From: Frigidibacter sp. RF13
GTDB lineage: Bacteria; Pseudomonadota; Alphaproteobacteria; Rhodobacterales; Rhodobacteraceae
Assembly (NCBI RefSeq): GCF_026626305.1
Contig: NZ_JAPNUE010000001.1
Span: 806,001-870,000, forward strand
Length of the DNA: 64,000 bases
Direction of reading: 5' to 3'
This document shows, piece after piece, positions 8,879 to 17,565 of this stretch. A program made the translations under genes and the position numbers. Position 1 is the stretch's first letter. Every line of letters starts with the position of its first letter. The notes beneath the pieces were generated by a model, which was not told the origin of the DNA, ran no database searches, and worked only from the letters and a program-made list of their open reading frames with translations.

Positions 8879-9847
8879 TCAGTCACCGTCCGCCGCATTG
8901 AAGCCGATGCTCACGCCCAGATCCTTGCCAAGCTCCGCAACAGCTGTGTCGCGCGCGGTCTTCACCGCGCCTTGCAGGATCTCGACCTTCAGCCGTCCCT
9001 GCGGATCGGCGACAGCGGCAAAGACCGGATCGTCGAGCTTGTCCGCCAATCCAATCGCCCGGTCGAAGGCGGCGAGCGTATCCGCCGCTTCGGGCGCCAG
9101 CCGCGCGGTCAGGTCGCGCAGCGCCGCCAGTTCCGCGCGCACGTTCGCAAGGCTCCGCCCCGAGGCCCGCGCCTCGGCCCGCTCCGGGCGCGGCCGGTCA
9201 AAGGTGCCCAAGGGTCGGCCAAGACGGGTATCGGCAAGGAATTCGAGCGCGGTCGCGAGTTGCGTAAACAGCGCCTGCCGCACCTCCTGCTCGGTCAGAT
9301 AGCTGGCATTGCCTGCCGCGCCGGGTGACAGCATCAGATCAGCATAACCGTCGCGCCACTCCGCCTCGATCTCGCCCGCCATCCGAGCCAAATCGCCCGC
9401 CGTCGCCCGGATCAGCGCGCAGGGATCGGCGGCGGGCGGCTCGTCGGGATAGGGGAGCCGCTCCAGCCCCATCAGCCCGCGCGCCGCGACCGACTGGTCG
9501 GCGAACGCCTCGGGTGCCAGCGCCGCCGGATCGCCGGTCAGAAGCCCGCGCTGCGCCTTGGCGCCAAGGCCCTTGGGGTCAGGCCAGAAGGCGATGGCGA
9601 GCGCGCGGCCTTTCTCGTCCGCCGGGCCGAGATGCAGGTGCGAGACCGCCATCCAGGCATCGAACGCCGCCTGATAGGCCGGTTTCAGCGCCTCCGCATC
9701 GCAGCTTTCCCCTGCCTTTTCGGCCAGATCGTCCGTCGCAGCGGCAAAGGCCGCGTAGCCTGGCAGGATATGGCCCTCGACGACTTCGCGATAGTCAGCA
9801 AGCGCAGGGGTCGCGAGGAAAATCGCGGCGAGAAGCGGTCGGCACAT
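8879..9847 (-). CDS. Imelysin-family periplasmic protein (second, divergent copy)
   Basis: A 322-residue protein with a signal peptide (MCRPLLAAIFLATPALA) and a helical imelysin-like body. Imelysin proteins are periplasmic iron-regulated proteins of the ICMP/EfeO-related superfamily. The family motif GxHxxE is altered: the matching site reads GLMGLERLPY, with Met in place of His. This copy may therefore bind metal differently or not at all. Its ATG overlaps the stop of the di-haem oxidoreductase by one base (TGATG), showing tight coupling. It pairs with the canonical imelysin at 11389-12645. Confidence 0.8.
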   Translation of the reverse strand: MCRPLLAAIFLATPALADYREVVEGHILPGYAAFAAATDDLAEKAGESCDAEALKPAYQAAFDAWMAVSHLHLGPADEKGRALAIAFWPDPKGLGAKAQRGLLTGDPAALAPEAFADQSVAARGLMGLERLPYPDEPPAADPCALIRATAGDLARMAGEIEAEWRDGYADLMLSPGAAGNASYLTEQEVRQALFTQLATALEFLADTRLGRPLGTFDRPRPERAEARASGRSLANVRAELAALRDLTARLAPEAADTLAAFDRAIGLADKLDDPVFAAVADPQGRLKVEILQGAVKTARDTAVAELGKDLGVSIGFNAADGD

Positions 9848-11325
9848 CACAGGCTCTCCAGAAAGGCGATAAGCGCATCGCGGTCGGGTTTCGACAAGGC
9901 GATGACACGGTCGCGCGCGGCTCCCGCCTCGCCGCCATGCCACAGGATGGCTTCGAGGAGGTTCCGCGCCCGCCCGTCATGCAGATAGCCCACGGCCGGA
10001 TCGACACTTTGGGCAAGGCCGATAGACCAAAGCGGTGGTGTGCGCCACTCCGCTGCGCCCGCCCCTGTTTCGGATGCCGTGTCGGCCAGTTCAGGCCCCA
10101 TGTCGTGCAAGAGGAAATCACTGTAGGGCCAGATGAGTTGGAAACTTTGCTCCGGCCGGTCGGTGAGCTTGGCGGTGACGAAGGCCGGATGGTGGCAGGC
10201 GGCGCAGCCGAGATCGTGGAACAAAGCCTTGCCTATCACGACCGGAGGATCGCCGGTCCGGTCGCGCGCGGGCGGCGCGAGGTTGCGGGCGTAGAAGGTC
10301 ACCAGATCGAGGCTTTTCCCGTCCACCTCCAGCCCGTCGCGCACTTCCGGTTCCTGCCCATGCGGCCCGGCGCGGCAGGCCGTTTCGGTGCCGGTGCAGT
10401 CGCCCCATGGGTCGGGGAAGAGCGGTGTCGAAAGGCCCATGTCAGCCGAAAAGGCCCGCGCCACCTGTTCGCGCACCGTGGCAACGCCCGCCTTGAGACC
10501 GAAGCGACCCAGCAACTCACCGCCATATTCGGCGCTTGCGACCATCCGCGCCCGGCCGGAAATCCCGTCGCGGTCGCTGTCGTCGGGATCGGCAAGGGCG
10601 AGAATGTTGGCCGAGGGGATCGCCTCGATCAGGCCGAGCCCGGTCATCGGCGGCGCCATGCGGGGGGAAAGGCCAAGCCCGGTTGCAAAGGCCCCGAAGC
10701 CAGGATCGGTCAGGGCGTAGCGCGGCGCACGAAGCGTGACGATCGTGCCATCGGCCAGCGTGAGCAATTGCGGCTCGTAGGACAGCGACACCCGGCCTTC
10801 CGCCACTTGTCCCGGCGCGGCGCGATCCTGCAACTGCATGCCGTAGACGGGATCAGGCCCGCCCTCCGATCCGAGCCGGAAGAGAAGCGAGCCCGTCCCG
10901 CCGTCCTCCTCTCCCGGTGCCCGTCCGCGCCCGTCGCGGATATGACAGGCTGCGCAGGCGCGGGAATTATAAAGCGGCCCAAGCCCGTCAGAGGCCTTGG
11001 TCGAGGCTGGCGCCGCAACCCAGAGCTTGTCGAAGATCGCCTTGCCGAGTTCGAAATCGAGCCGCCGGTCGGCCGTCATGTTCGCCGACGGCGCCCGCAG
11101 CGCCGCCTCTCCGGGCGCGCGCGGCACGGTCGCCGCGCCACCGGCAGAACGCTCGAAAGCTGAATCAGTGCCGGCCCTGGAGGCCGCAAGGGCCTCGTCG
11201 CGGCGTGCCGCCTCTGCCGCGCTCAGCGGCAAGACCTCCAGATGCGCATCGCCCATAGGCGCGGCAGGCGTAGCTCCGGGCAGGACAGCCAATGCAAGCG
11301 GCAGGGCAAGACGGATGCGGTTCAT
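9847..11325 (-). CDS. Di-haem oxidoreductase family protein (DUF1111, thiol-oxidoreductase-like)
   Basis: A 492-residue exported c-type cytochrome with signal peptide MNRIRLALPLALAVLPG. Two haem-binding CxxCH motifs are present: CAACH near residue 130 (SRACAACHIRDGRG) and CAACH near residue 390 (LGCAACHHPAF). The spacing and the QLQDRA and LGLIEAIPS stretches match the putative di-haem peroxidase family (DUF1111). It sits between two imelysin genes and probably takes part in redox handling of iron in the periplasm. That role is inferred from gene association. Confidence 0.87.
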   Translation of the reverse strand: MNRIRLALPLALAVLPGATPAAPMGDAHLEVLPLSAAEAARRDEALAASRAGTDSAFERSAGGAATVPRAPGEAALRAPSANMTADRRLDFELGKAIFDKLWVAAPASTKASDGLGPLYNSRACAACHIRDGRGRAPGEEDGGTGSLLFRLGSEGGPDPVYGMQLQDRAAPGQVAEGRVSLSYEPQLLTLADGTIVTLRAPRYALTDPGFGAFATGLGLSPRMAPPMTGLGLIEAIPSANILALADPDDSDRDGISGRARMVASAEYGGELLGRFGLKAGVATVREQVARAFSADMGLSTPLFPDPWGDCTGTETACRAGPHGQEPEVRDGLEVDGKSLDLVTFYARNLAPPARDRTGDPPVVIGKALFHDLGCAACHHPAFVTAKLTDRPEQSFQLIWPYSDFLLHDMGPELADTASETGAGAAEWRTPPLWSIGLAQSVDPAVGYLHDGRARNLLEAILWHGGEAGAARDRVIALSKPDRDALIAFLESL

Positions 11326-11388
11326 GTTCTGACCCTCGCCCCTTCTTACCCTGCCGTCCCGGTCACCGCCAGTTCGGTCCGCCGCCCG

Positions 11389-12645
11389 TCACTGGAACAC
11401 CGCGCCGGGATTATCGAGGCTGTCCGACCCTTCGAAGGCCACCGCCGCGAGGCCGAGCGCGCCGACCGCACGTTCGATCGTAGCGGTCTGGGCGACCAGC
11501 GCCTCGATCCCGCCACCGATCAGCGCCTCGCCTTCCTTGTTGCCGGGGGCAAGCATCTGGTCATAGGACATGCCAGCTTCCGCAGCGGCCTTGATCGCGC
11601 CAAGCGCAGCGACCGTCCCGTTGACCTGGCCTTCCAGCTGGCCCGCGAGCGTTCCGTCGGCCTCCTTCAGAAGATCGAGGAGAGAGGGACCGGCGATCTC
11701 GGTCCCGTCCACGCGGGTGTAATGGCCGGTCACCACATTCTGCATGCCGATCCCGTCGTAATAATGGCTGTTGTAGGTATTGTCGGAGAAACAATCCTGC
11801 TCCTCCTCCGGGTCGTTGAGCAGAAGGCCAAGCTTCATCCGCTCGCCCGCCAGTTCGCCGTAGGAGAGCGAGCCGAGCCCGGTCAGCATCGCCAGAAGCC
11901 CGGCCTCGGGCGAGGCAGCTACCACACCGCGCGCCTCACCGCCCGGCGCCCAGGCGCCGGACATGTAGGACGGGTCCGAGACCAGAAGATCGGTCGCGGC
12001 CCGCAGATAGGCCGCGCGACGGTCGCAATTGCCCCCCGTACAGCCCTCGCCCTGCAGATAGTCGGTATAGGGTCGCGCGCCCGGACCGGGGCCAGTGCCG
12101 TTCAGATCCTGCCCCCAGAGCAGGAACTCAATGGAGTGATAGCCCGAGGCGACATTGGCATCGACGCCGTCGGCCTCGTGGAGGGTGCCCGCGATCAGGT
12201 CCGGCGTGATGGCGCTGGCGTCGATCTCCTGCCCCGCGACCTCAAGCTTGGGATTGGCGATGATATTCGCGGCAGCCAGCGGGTTTTCCTCGGATTCGCC
12301 ATAGGACACATCGACATAGTCGATCAGACCTTCGTCGAGCGGCCAGGCATTCACCTTGCCCTCCCAGTCGTCGACGACCGGATTGCCGAACCGGAAGACC
12401 TCGCTTTGCTGATAATAGGCGCGCGCCTCAGTCCAGGCAGCGCGAGCGGACTGCAGCGTCTTGTCGGACGGTTCGGCGATCAGTGCCTCGACCGCCTTCT
12501 GCAAGGCCACGGCGGTGGTGAAACTGTCCTCATACGTCGCCTGCGCAATATCGGCATAGGTTTCGACCACAGCGGCCCGGTCGGCGGCGGCCGCCGCCCC
12601 GGCACAGGTTGTCGTCAGAAGAAGTGCGAAAGCCGTCTGTTTCAT
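11389..12645 (-). CDS. Imelysin-family iron-regulated protein (IrpA-like)
   Basis: A 418-residue exported protein (signal MKQTAFALLLTTTCAGAAAAA). The canonical imelysin GxHxxE motif is intact as GYHSIEFLLWGQD. Other family stretches are the QSEVFRFGNP region and NAWPLDEGLIDYVD. Start 12645 gives a clean signal peptide behind a GGAACGGGA site. A second in-frame ATG at 12666 overlaps the hemP stop as ATGA and would add seven residues, so coupling to hemP is possible. It is likely to act in periplasmic iron uptake with the di-haem protein downstream. Confidence 0.87.
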   Translation of the reverse strand: MKQTAFALLLTTTCAGAAAAADRAAVVETYADIAQATYEDSFTTAVALQKAVEALIAEPSDKTLQSARAAWTEARAYYQQSEVFRFGNPVVDDWEGKVNAWPLDEGLIDYVDVSYGESEENPLAAANIIANPKLEVAGQEIDASAITPDLIAGTLHEADGVDANVASGYHSIEFLLWGQDLNGTGPGPGARPYTDYLQGEGCTGGNCDRRAAYLRAATDLLVSDPSYMSGAWAPGGEARGVVAASPEAGLLAMLTGLGSLSYGELAGERMKLGLLLNDPEEEQDCFSDNTYNSHYYDGIGMQNVVTGHYTRVDGTEIAGPSLLDLLKEADGTLAGQLEGQVNGTVAALGAIKAAAEAGMSYDQMLAPGNKEGEALIGGGIEALVAQTATIERAVGALGLAAVAFEGSDSLDNPGAVFQ

Positions 12646-12662
12646 TCCCGTTCCATGTCCCG

Positions 12663-12824
12663 TCATTTCGTCAGGATCAGCTTGCCCGCGCGTGTGATGC
12701 GCAGCGAATAGACCTGACCGTTCAAGATGATCCGCGCGAGCGGACCGCCCGCTGTCAGCCGGGTTGCATCATGCACCGGCACTGTATCGAAATTAAAACC
12801 GTCGCCCGGCACCGCTATCGTCAT
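12663..12824 (-). CDS. hemP: Hemin uptake protein HemP
   Basis: A 53-residue protein whose C-terminal half matches the HemP family: HDATRLTAGG, RIILNGQVYSLRITR and AGKLILTK. A strong AGGAGG site lies 7 bases before the ATG. HemP proteins are small, iron-regulated and associated with haem or iron uptake; some are reported to act as regulators of haem receptor genes. Here it leads the imelysin/di-haem operon, with its TGA inside a possible overlapping ATG of the next gene. Confidence 0.9.
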   Translation of the reverse strand: MTIAVPGDGFNFDTVPVHDATRLTAGGPLARIILNGQVYSLRITRAGKLILTK

Positions 12825-12917
12825 GGCCGAAACCTCCTATGTGCCCCGCGAACTCGCAGGCATGGGTGATCGATACGGCTTGCCCGGAGGCGGGCTGGCT
12901 TGCGGAATATAGATGAT

Positions 12918-12952
12918 TGAAAGAGTCAGATTTGTAAAGTCCGATTCTTTCA
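12918..12952. promoter_or_regulatory. Inverted repeat between the aminomutase gene and hemP
   Basis: Arms TGAAAGAGTCAGA (12918-12930) and TCCGATTCTTTCA (12940-12952) match at 11 of 13 positions around a 9-base AT-rich centre. It starts 6 bases after the aminomutase-like stop and lies about 94-128 bases upstream of hemP. It could be a terminator for the former or an operator for the iron operon. No run of T follows the stem, which favours an operator. Confidence 0.45.
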
Positions 12953-12958
12953 GTCGGG

Positions 12959-14014
12959 TTAGATTGCCCGTTCCGGGTCGCGGTAGAGATGTTCGCCCCC
13001 GCGCCAGTCGGTCAGAAGGTAGGCGCCGGGGTCAGACCCGGCCCTGACCCAAGGGTCCGCGACCGGCACCTTGCCGAACCCGCCCGGGATGTCGATCACA
13101 TAGGTCGGCAGCGCCGTGCCCGAGACACGGCCCCTTAGCGCCGCCATCAGCGCCTGGCCCCCGGCGATCGTTGTACGGAAATGGCTGGTGCCGCGCGCAA
13201 GGTCGCAGTGGTGCAGGTAGTAGGGTTTCACCTTCAGCCTGAGGAAGCTGCGGAAAAGCTGCGCGAGCACCTCGGCATCGTCATTCACCCCGCGCAGAAG
13301 CACGGTCTGCGAAAGAAGCGGGATACCCGCCGCCGACAGGCGCCCGAGTGCCGCCCGCGCATTTTCCGTCAGTTCGGCAGCATGGTTCGAATGAAGGACG
13401 ATCCAGACCGCAGGATGGGCGCCGAGCGCTGCGATCAGCGCCGAATCGATCCGCTCAGGCGCCACGACCGGCACCCGGCTGTGAAGCCGCACCAGCGCAA
13501 CATGGTCCATCTCCGCCAGCGCCTCAAGAATACCTCGCAGTCGGCGCGGCGCGAGCGTCATCGGATCGCCACCGGTCAGGATCACCTCGTTGATCGCCGG
13601 TGTCGCGCGGATATAGTCGAGCGCGGCCGCAAGCGCCGCCTCGCCCAGTAGGCCGCCCTGCCCCACCACCTCGCGCCGGAAACAGAAGCGGCAATAGACA
13701 TCGCAGGCCTGTGTAACTGCAAGGATCACCCGGTCGGGATAGCGGTGCGTCAGCCCGTCGACCGGCATGTGCGCCCGGTCGCCGATCGGGTCCGACAGTT
13801 CCTCGGGGCCCACGCGCAGTTCGGCCGCCGACGGCACGAACTGTCGCAGCAGCCCATGATCACCGGACCCTATGGCCTGACGCATCTCCGCTGAGATTCT
13901 CAGGCTGAAATTGGTGACCACGTCACGGATATCGACAACAGAGCCGCCCGCGATCCACTCTTCCGCCACAAGTTGGTCAACAGTTGTAAGTGCCCGCAAT
14001 TTGGCACGAGGCAT
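12959..14014 (-). CDS. Lysine 2,3-aminomutase-like radical SAM protein
   Basis: A 351-residue KamA-family enzyme. The radical SAM cluster motif CxxxCxxC is Cys104, Cys108 and Cys111 (TQACDVYCRFCF). The SAM-binding GGD motif is in EVILTGGDPMTL, and the PLP lysine is probably Lys315 in IPGGFGKVP. Members interconvert alpha- and beta-lysine, or as EpmB beta-lysylate elongation factor P. No efp or epmA gene is in the window, so the exact substrate is open. The ATG at 14014 begins the conserved part; an upstream in-frame ATG at 14116 adds a low-similarity tail. Confidence 0.87.
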   Translation of the reverse strand: MPRAKLRALTTVDQLVAEEWIAGGSVVDIRDVVTNFSLRISAEMRQAIGSGDHGLLRQFVPSAAELRVGPEELSDPIGDRAHMPVDGLTHRYPDRVILAVTQACDVYCRFCFRREVVGQGGLLGEAALAAALDYIRATPAINEVILTGGDPMTLAPRRLRGILEALAEMDHVALVRLHSRVPVVAPERIDSALIAALGAHPAVWIVLHSNHAAELTENARAALGRLSAAGIPLLSQTVLLRGVNDDAEVLAQLFRSFLRLKVKPYYLHHCDLARGTSHFRTTIAGGQALMAALRGRVSGTALPTYVIDIPGGFGKVPVADPWVRAGSDPGAYLLTDWRGGEHLYRDPERAI

Positions 14015-14040
14015 TCCGGAGTTCTCCCAGTCGTCGGCGG

Positions 14041-14062
14041 GCGCTTGGTCTTGACCAAGCGC
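14041..14062. promoter_or_regulatory. Perfect 10-bp palindrome upstream of the aminomutase gene
   Basis: GCGCTTGGTC and GACCAAGCGC are separated by two T residues. It lies 27 bases upstream of the aminomutase-like start and downstream of the sulfotransferase stop. An operator for the aminomutase gene is more likely than a terminator, because the centre is too short for a good hairpin and there is no T tract. Confidence 0.4.
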
Positions 14063-14172
14063 TACGCGGTCAAGCGTCCCGATATTGGCTCGGCACGGGA
14101 CAAGCAAGTGACACAACCACCAGAAATGGCCAGGCAGAGTTCGTCTGGCAGTTCCGGTTCGACTTCCCGCGA

Positions 14173-15327
14173 TCAGGCCCGAAATTCTTCAATCAGCGCA
14201 CGGTACTTTCTGTGCCACTTGAAGAATGCGCGGAAGGGCCAACGCTGCAATCTGCTGATAACGCGCCGGGCGATCTCGATCTTCCTGTCGAGGCCATTTA
14301 CCCGTGCCTGCAGGTCCCCAACATCTTGCGCCAGTTCCGCCGCTTTGCTCTGCCATTCATTGGCCCGGCCCTCCAACTCGGCCTTCTCGCGCTCCGATTG
14401 CACGGCGCGCGATCTCAGCGCGGCCAACTCGCGCAACTCCGGCAGATGTCTTAACGTGCCGGCAAGCTCCAGACGCGTCAGCGCGAGCGCGAGCACCGTC
14501 CCGCCCTTGTCGGTTTCGAACAGGTCGCCCATAGCGCCGGGAAGGCATCCGCCGACATCGGCGGCGCAGAGAGCCGACCAGAGGTCGAATGCCCTCTCCG
14601 CGAGCACCTGATCCTGCACCGGCAACGGCGGCACTTCGCGCGTAAGGACGGAGGTATCCAGAACCCCGGTCGTCGCCGATGGAGAAAGGCCATAGTGAAA
14701 TCTGGAATCCACCGCCGTCGCGAGATCGAAGCCTTCGACAAATGCGCGATTGCTGATGACGGTGCATCTTTCCGGCCATCGTTCAAGGGCCTGCAGCAGA
14801 TGGCGGTTGTAGCTGACCCACAATTTCAGCGCATGATCTGGTTCCGAAAGTATGCGACGCGAAACCGGCTCGGCCGCATCCCGGATCTCATCATCCGCCT
14901 CGTGAACCTCACGCGCCTCGCGCCGGTATATCGACCAGCAGGCCTCGGCCGGCGAGCGGAAGACGATGACAGCCGTCAATGCGGGGTGCAGCGCCATCCA
15001 GTCGCCAAGTACCAGGCACATCCTTGGGTCCTTGACGAGCCACGGTCGCCCCGCAGCATCGCGCCCGGCGCAGTAACTGCGGATGAATTCCTCTTCGTCC
15101 GGTGTAAGCGCTATGTTGTCGTCAGAGGCGGAAGCCCAGTCGCGGTTTCCGGCGCGTCGCAGAACCGCATCATGGAAATGTGTGACCCGCCAATCCTCGA
15201 AATAGCCGTAGGGATTCCACTCATTCGCGCCGATCAGATCGGGGCCTGGATCAAGTCCGGCCGCCGTAAGATACTGAGCGACAGATGACGTTCCACTCCG
15301 GTGAAAACCGGCAATGACGCAGCCCAT
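14173..15327 (-). CDS. Sulfotransferase family protein with C-terminal coiled coil
   Basis: A 384-residue protein. The N-terminal PAPS 5'-phosphosulfate loop is IAGFHRSGTSSVAQYL, and the 3'-phosphate site is VIFRSPAEACWSIYRR near residue 122. The family signature WLVKDPRM lies between them. After about residue 270 the chain turns into a long charged coiled coil, ending in a basic tail. It probably transfers sulfate from PAPS to a cell-surface carbohydrate; the acceptor is unknown. The window also encodes a fused ATP sulfurylase/APS kinase (57752-59458) able to make PAPS. Confidence 0.8.
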   Translation of the reverse strand: MGCVIAGFHRSGTSSVAQYLTAAGLDPGPDLIGANEWNPYGYFEDWRVTHFHDAVLRRAGNRDWASASDDNIALTPDEEEFIRSYCAGRDAAGRPWLVKDPRMCLVLGDWMALHPALTAVIVFRSPAEACWSIYRREAREVHEADDEIRDAAEPVSRRILSEPDHALKLWVSYNRHLLQALERWPERCTVISNRAFVEGFDLATAVDSRFHYGLSPSATTGVLDTSVLTREVPPLPVQDQVLAERAFDLWSALCAADVGGCLPGAMGDLFETDKGGTVLALALTRLELAGTLRHLPELRELAALRSRAVQSEREKAELEGRANEWQSKAAELAQDVGDLQARVNGLDRKIEIARRVISRLQRWPFRAFFKWHRKYRALIEEFRA

Positions 15328-15431
15328 AGGACTCCCCCAAAATTATCCTTTGTGCTGATCAATAGCCCCTGACACGCGTTGAACGCCCTGTCAACAAGAA
15401 CGGCCACGTCGCGAAAGTATAAGAAAGGTCA

Positions 15432-15453
15432 GGGCGGCGATGGCCCGCCGCCC
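15432..15453 (-). terminator. Possible terminator of the TRAP transporter operon
   Basis: GGGCGGC (15432-15438) pairs with GCCGCCC (15447-15453). On the minus strand the stem is followed by a pyrimidine-rich CTTTCTT stretch, and it lies about 90 bases after the dctM stop. Confidence 0.4.
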
Positions 15454-15543
15454 CGTTACTCAGCTGTAGCTGCCCCGCCAAGGTGGGTCGCGCACCTGCC
15501 TGGCTCCGACTGCGCCGACGTTGGTCAAGCGGTGCTTCTCCCT

Positions 15544-16866
15544 TCACATACCCATCAGACTGGGCAGGAACAGCGTGATCGCCGGGACATAAGTCACGAG
15601 CATCAGGAACAGAAGCATCGTCAGAAGCCAGGGCCAGGTCGACCGCGTCACCTCGGTCAGCCCCAGCCGCGACAGCGACGAGGCGACATAGAGGTTGAGG
15701 CCGACAGGCGGCGTACAAAGCCCGATCTCCATGTTCACGACCAGCATGATCCCGAAATGCACCGGATCGACGCCCAGGGCCATGGCCACCGGATAAAGGA
15801 TCGGCGCCATGATCAGGACGATCGCGGACGGCTCCATCACCATGCCGATCATCAGAAGCAGCACGTTGACCACCAGAAGGAAGCCGACCTTGCCGAGGCC
15901 CAGCGATACGATCCATTCCGACAAAGCCTGCGGAATCTGCTCGGACGTCAGGATGAAGGCGAACATCACGGCATTGGTGATGATGTAGAGAAGCATCGCC
16001 GACATCGCTGCCGAGTTCAGCAGAACCCTCGGAACCTCGCTCAGCTTGATGTCCTTATAGACCCACACCGCCACGACGAAGGCATAGACGGCGCTGACCG
16101 CAGCGGCCTCGGTCGGCGTGAAAATGCCGCCATAGATCCCGCCCATGATGATCACGATCAGCATCAGGCCCCAGACGCTTTCGCGGAACGCGGTCCAGCG
16201 GTCGATCAGGGGTGCCCGCTGCTGGCGCGGATAGCCATTCTGCCAGGCCCGCCAGACCGTGGTTCCCGCCAGCATCGACGCCAGAACCAGTCCGGGTACC
16301 ACGCCCGCGATGAAGAGGTCGCCGATCGAAGCCGACAGCACATCTTCGCCATTCGGCCCCTTCACCACCATTCCGCTGGTCGCGACCGCATACATCACCA
16401 TCACGATCGAGGGGGGGATAAGGATGCCAAGGCCGCCGGAGCTGGTGATCGTGCCGACGCCGAACTGCGACGGATAGCCCTGCTTGACCATTGCCGGCAG
16501 CAGGATCGATCCAACCGCCATGACAGTCGCCGGGCTGGACCCAGAGATCGCGGCAAAAAGCGCGCAGGAAAAGACCGAGGCGAGGCCGAGGCCTCCGTGC
16601 CAGTGCCCGACCATCGACGAGGCAAAGCGGATCATGCGCCGTGCCACCCCGCCATGGGTCAGGAAATTGCCGGCCAGGATGAAGAACGGGATCGCCATGA
16701 TCTCGAACTTCTCGATCCCGGTGAAGAGCTTCAGCGCGATCGAATCCATCGGCACGTCGGAGAAGCCGAAGAGGAAGGTGAAGACCGTTAGGCCAAGCGC
16801 GATCGAGACCGGCATCCCGGTGATCAGCAAAAGCGCCAGGATCAGGAAGATGATAAGCGCGGTCAT
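15544..16866 (-). CDS. dctM: TRAP transporter large permease DctM
   Basis: A 440-residue, very hydrophobic membrane protein with about 12 predicted helices, matching the DctM large permease. It begins MTALIIFLILALLLITGMPV and contains the family stretches IPFFILAGNFLTHGG and SGSSPATVMAVGSILLP. It forms the sodium-coupled transport channel of a tripartite TRAP system together with DctQ and the periplasmic binding protein. Its start overlaps the dctQ stop (ATGA). The binding-protein type suggests C4-dicarboxylates or similar organic acids. Confidence 0.93.
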   Translation of the reverse strand: MTALIIFLILALLLITGMPVSIALGLTVFTFLFGFSDVPMDSIALKLFTGIEKFEIMAIPFFILAGNFLTHGGVARRMIRFASSMVGHWHGGLGLASVFSCALFAAISGSSPATVMAVGSILLPAMVKQGYPSQFGVGTITSSGGLGILIPPSIVMVMYAVATSGMVVKGPNGEDVLSASIGDLFIAGVVPGLVLASMLAGTTVWRAWQNGYPRQQRAPLIDRWTAFRESVWGLMLIVIIMGGIYGGIFTPTEAAAVSAVYAFVVAVWVYKDIKLSEVPRVLLNSAAMSAMLLYIITNAVMFAFILTSEQIPQALSEWIVSLGLGKVGFLLVVNVLLLMIGMVMEPSAIVLIMAPILYPVAMALGVDPVHFGIMLVVNMEIGLCTPPVGLNLYVASSLSRLGLTEVTRSTWPWLLTMLLFLMLVTYVPAITLFLPSLMGM

Positions 16867-17492
16867 GCGTGACCTCCCTTGGCCAGATCGTCGGCTTCCT
16901 CATCCAGACCGTCGACCGCGCCATGATCGTGATGGGCAACCTCGCCGGTGGTAAGATAGCGGTGCAATGCCTGCAGGAACCGGAAACACATCAGGGCCGA
17001 GCCGAGCGGCACGGCGAGGTAGATGATCCACATCGGCATTTCGAGGTCGGGCGAGGTCTGCCCGCCCAGTCGGACATGCCAGACGAAGTCGGTCCCGATC
17101 CAGGTGATGATCGCGGTAAAGAGCACGCCCCCCGACATGGCGATCGTCGTGATCGTCCGCCGGGCCGCGCCTTCCAGCCGCTCGGCCAGAATGTCGACAC
17201 CGACATGTATGCCGGTGCGCACGCCATAGGCGGCGCCGAATTTCGCCATCCAGACGAAAAGATAGATGCAGGCCTCCTGCGCCCAGGTCATCTTCAGCGC
17301 ATTGATCGACTTGAAGATCGACCGCGCCGTGTCGTTCAGACCCTGCATGTCATGGGCACGGGCGTAGCCGACGAGATCGGCGGCAAAACCGATGGCGAAA
17401 CGGTGGGACACCGACAGGAAGATCAGGACCGTCGCCACCGCGATCAGCGTGGCGATCAGCACCTCTTCCAGCCGGTCCAGAAGACGCAGCAT
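16863..17492 (-). CDS. dctQ: TRAP transporter small permease DctQ
   Basis: A 209-residue inner-membrane protein with four hydrophobic helices (starting near residues 12, 75, 107 and 150) and the family stretch ACIYLFVWMAKFGAAYGVR. It bridges the large permease and assists binding-protein docking. It lies 73 bp after dctP and overlaps dctM by 4 bp. The loop of about 30 residues between the first two helices is somewhat longer than in short DctQ proteins, and the tail is acidic and His-rich. Confidence 0.9.
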   Translation of the reverse strand: MLRLLDRLEEVLIATLIAVATVLIFLSVSHRFAIGFAADLVGYARAHDMQGLNDTARSIFKSINALKMTWAQEACIYLFVWMAKFGAAYGVRTGIHVGVDILAERLEGAARRTITTIAMSGGVLFTAIITWIGTDFVWHVRLGGQTSPDLEMPMWIIYLAVPLGSALMCFRFLQALHRYLTTGEVAHHDHGAVDGLDEEADDLAKGGHA

Positions 17493-17565
17493 GGCGCACC
17501 TCGATGGGATGAAGGGTAAAGGGCCGGGAAAGGGGCGGCCCGAGGGGCCGCCCCGATGCCACCGC

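Noticed and set aside
9325..11163. A 612-codon plus-strand frame
   Set aside because: It is antisense to the imelysin and di-haem genes, Arg/Pro-rich and without motifs.
15379..16791. A 470-codon plus-strand frame rich in His, Asp and Arg
   Set aside because: It is the complement of the hydrophobic DctM; composition is typical of an antisense shadow.
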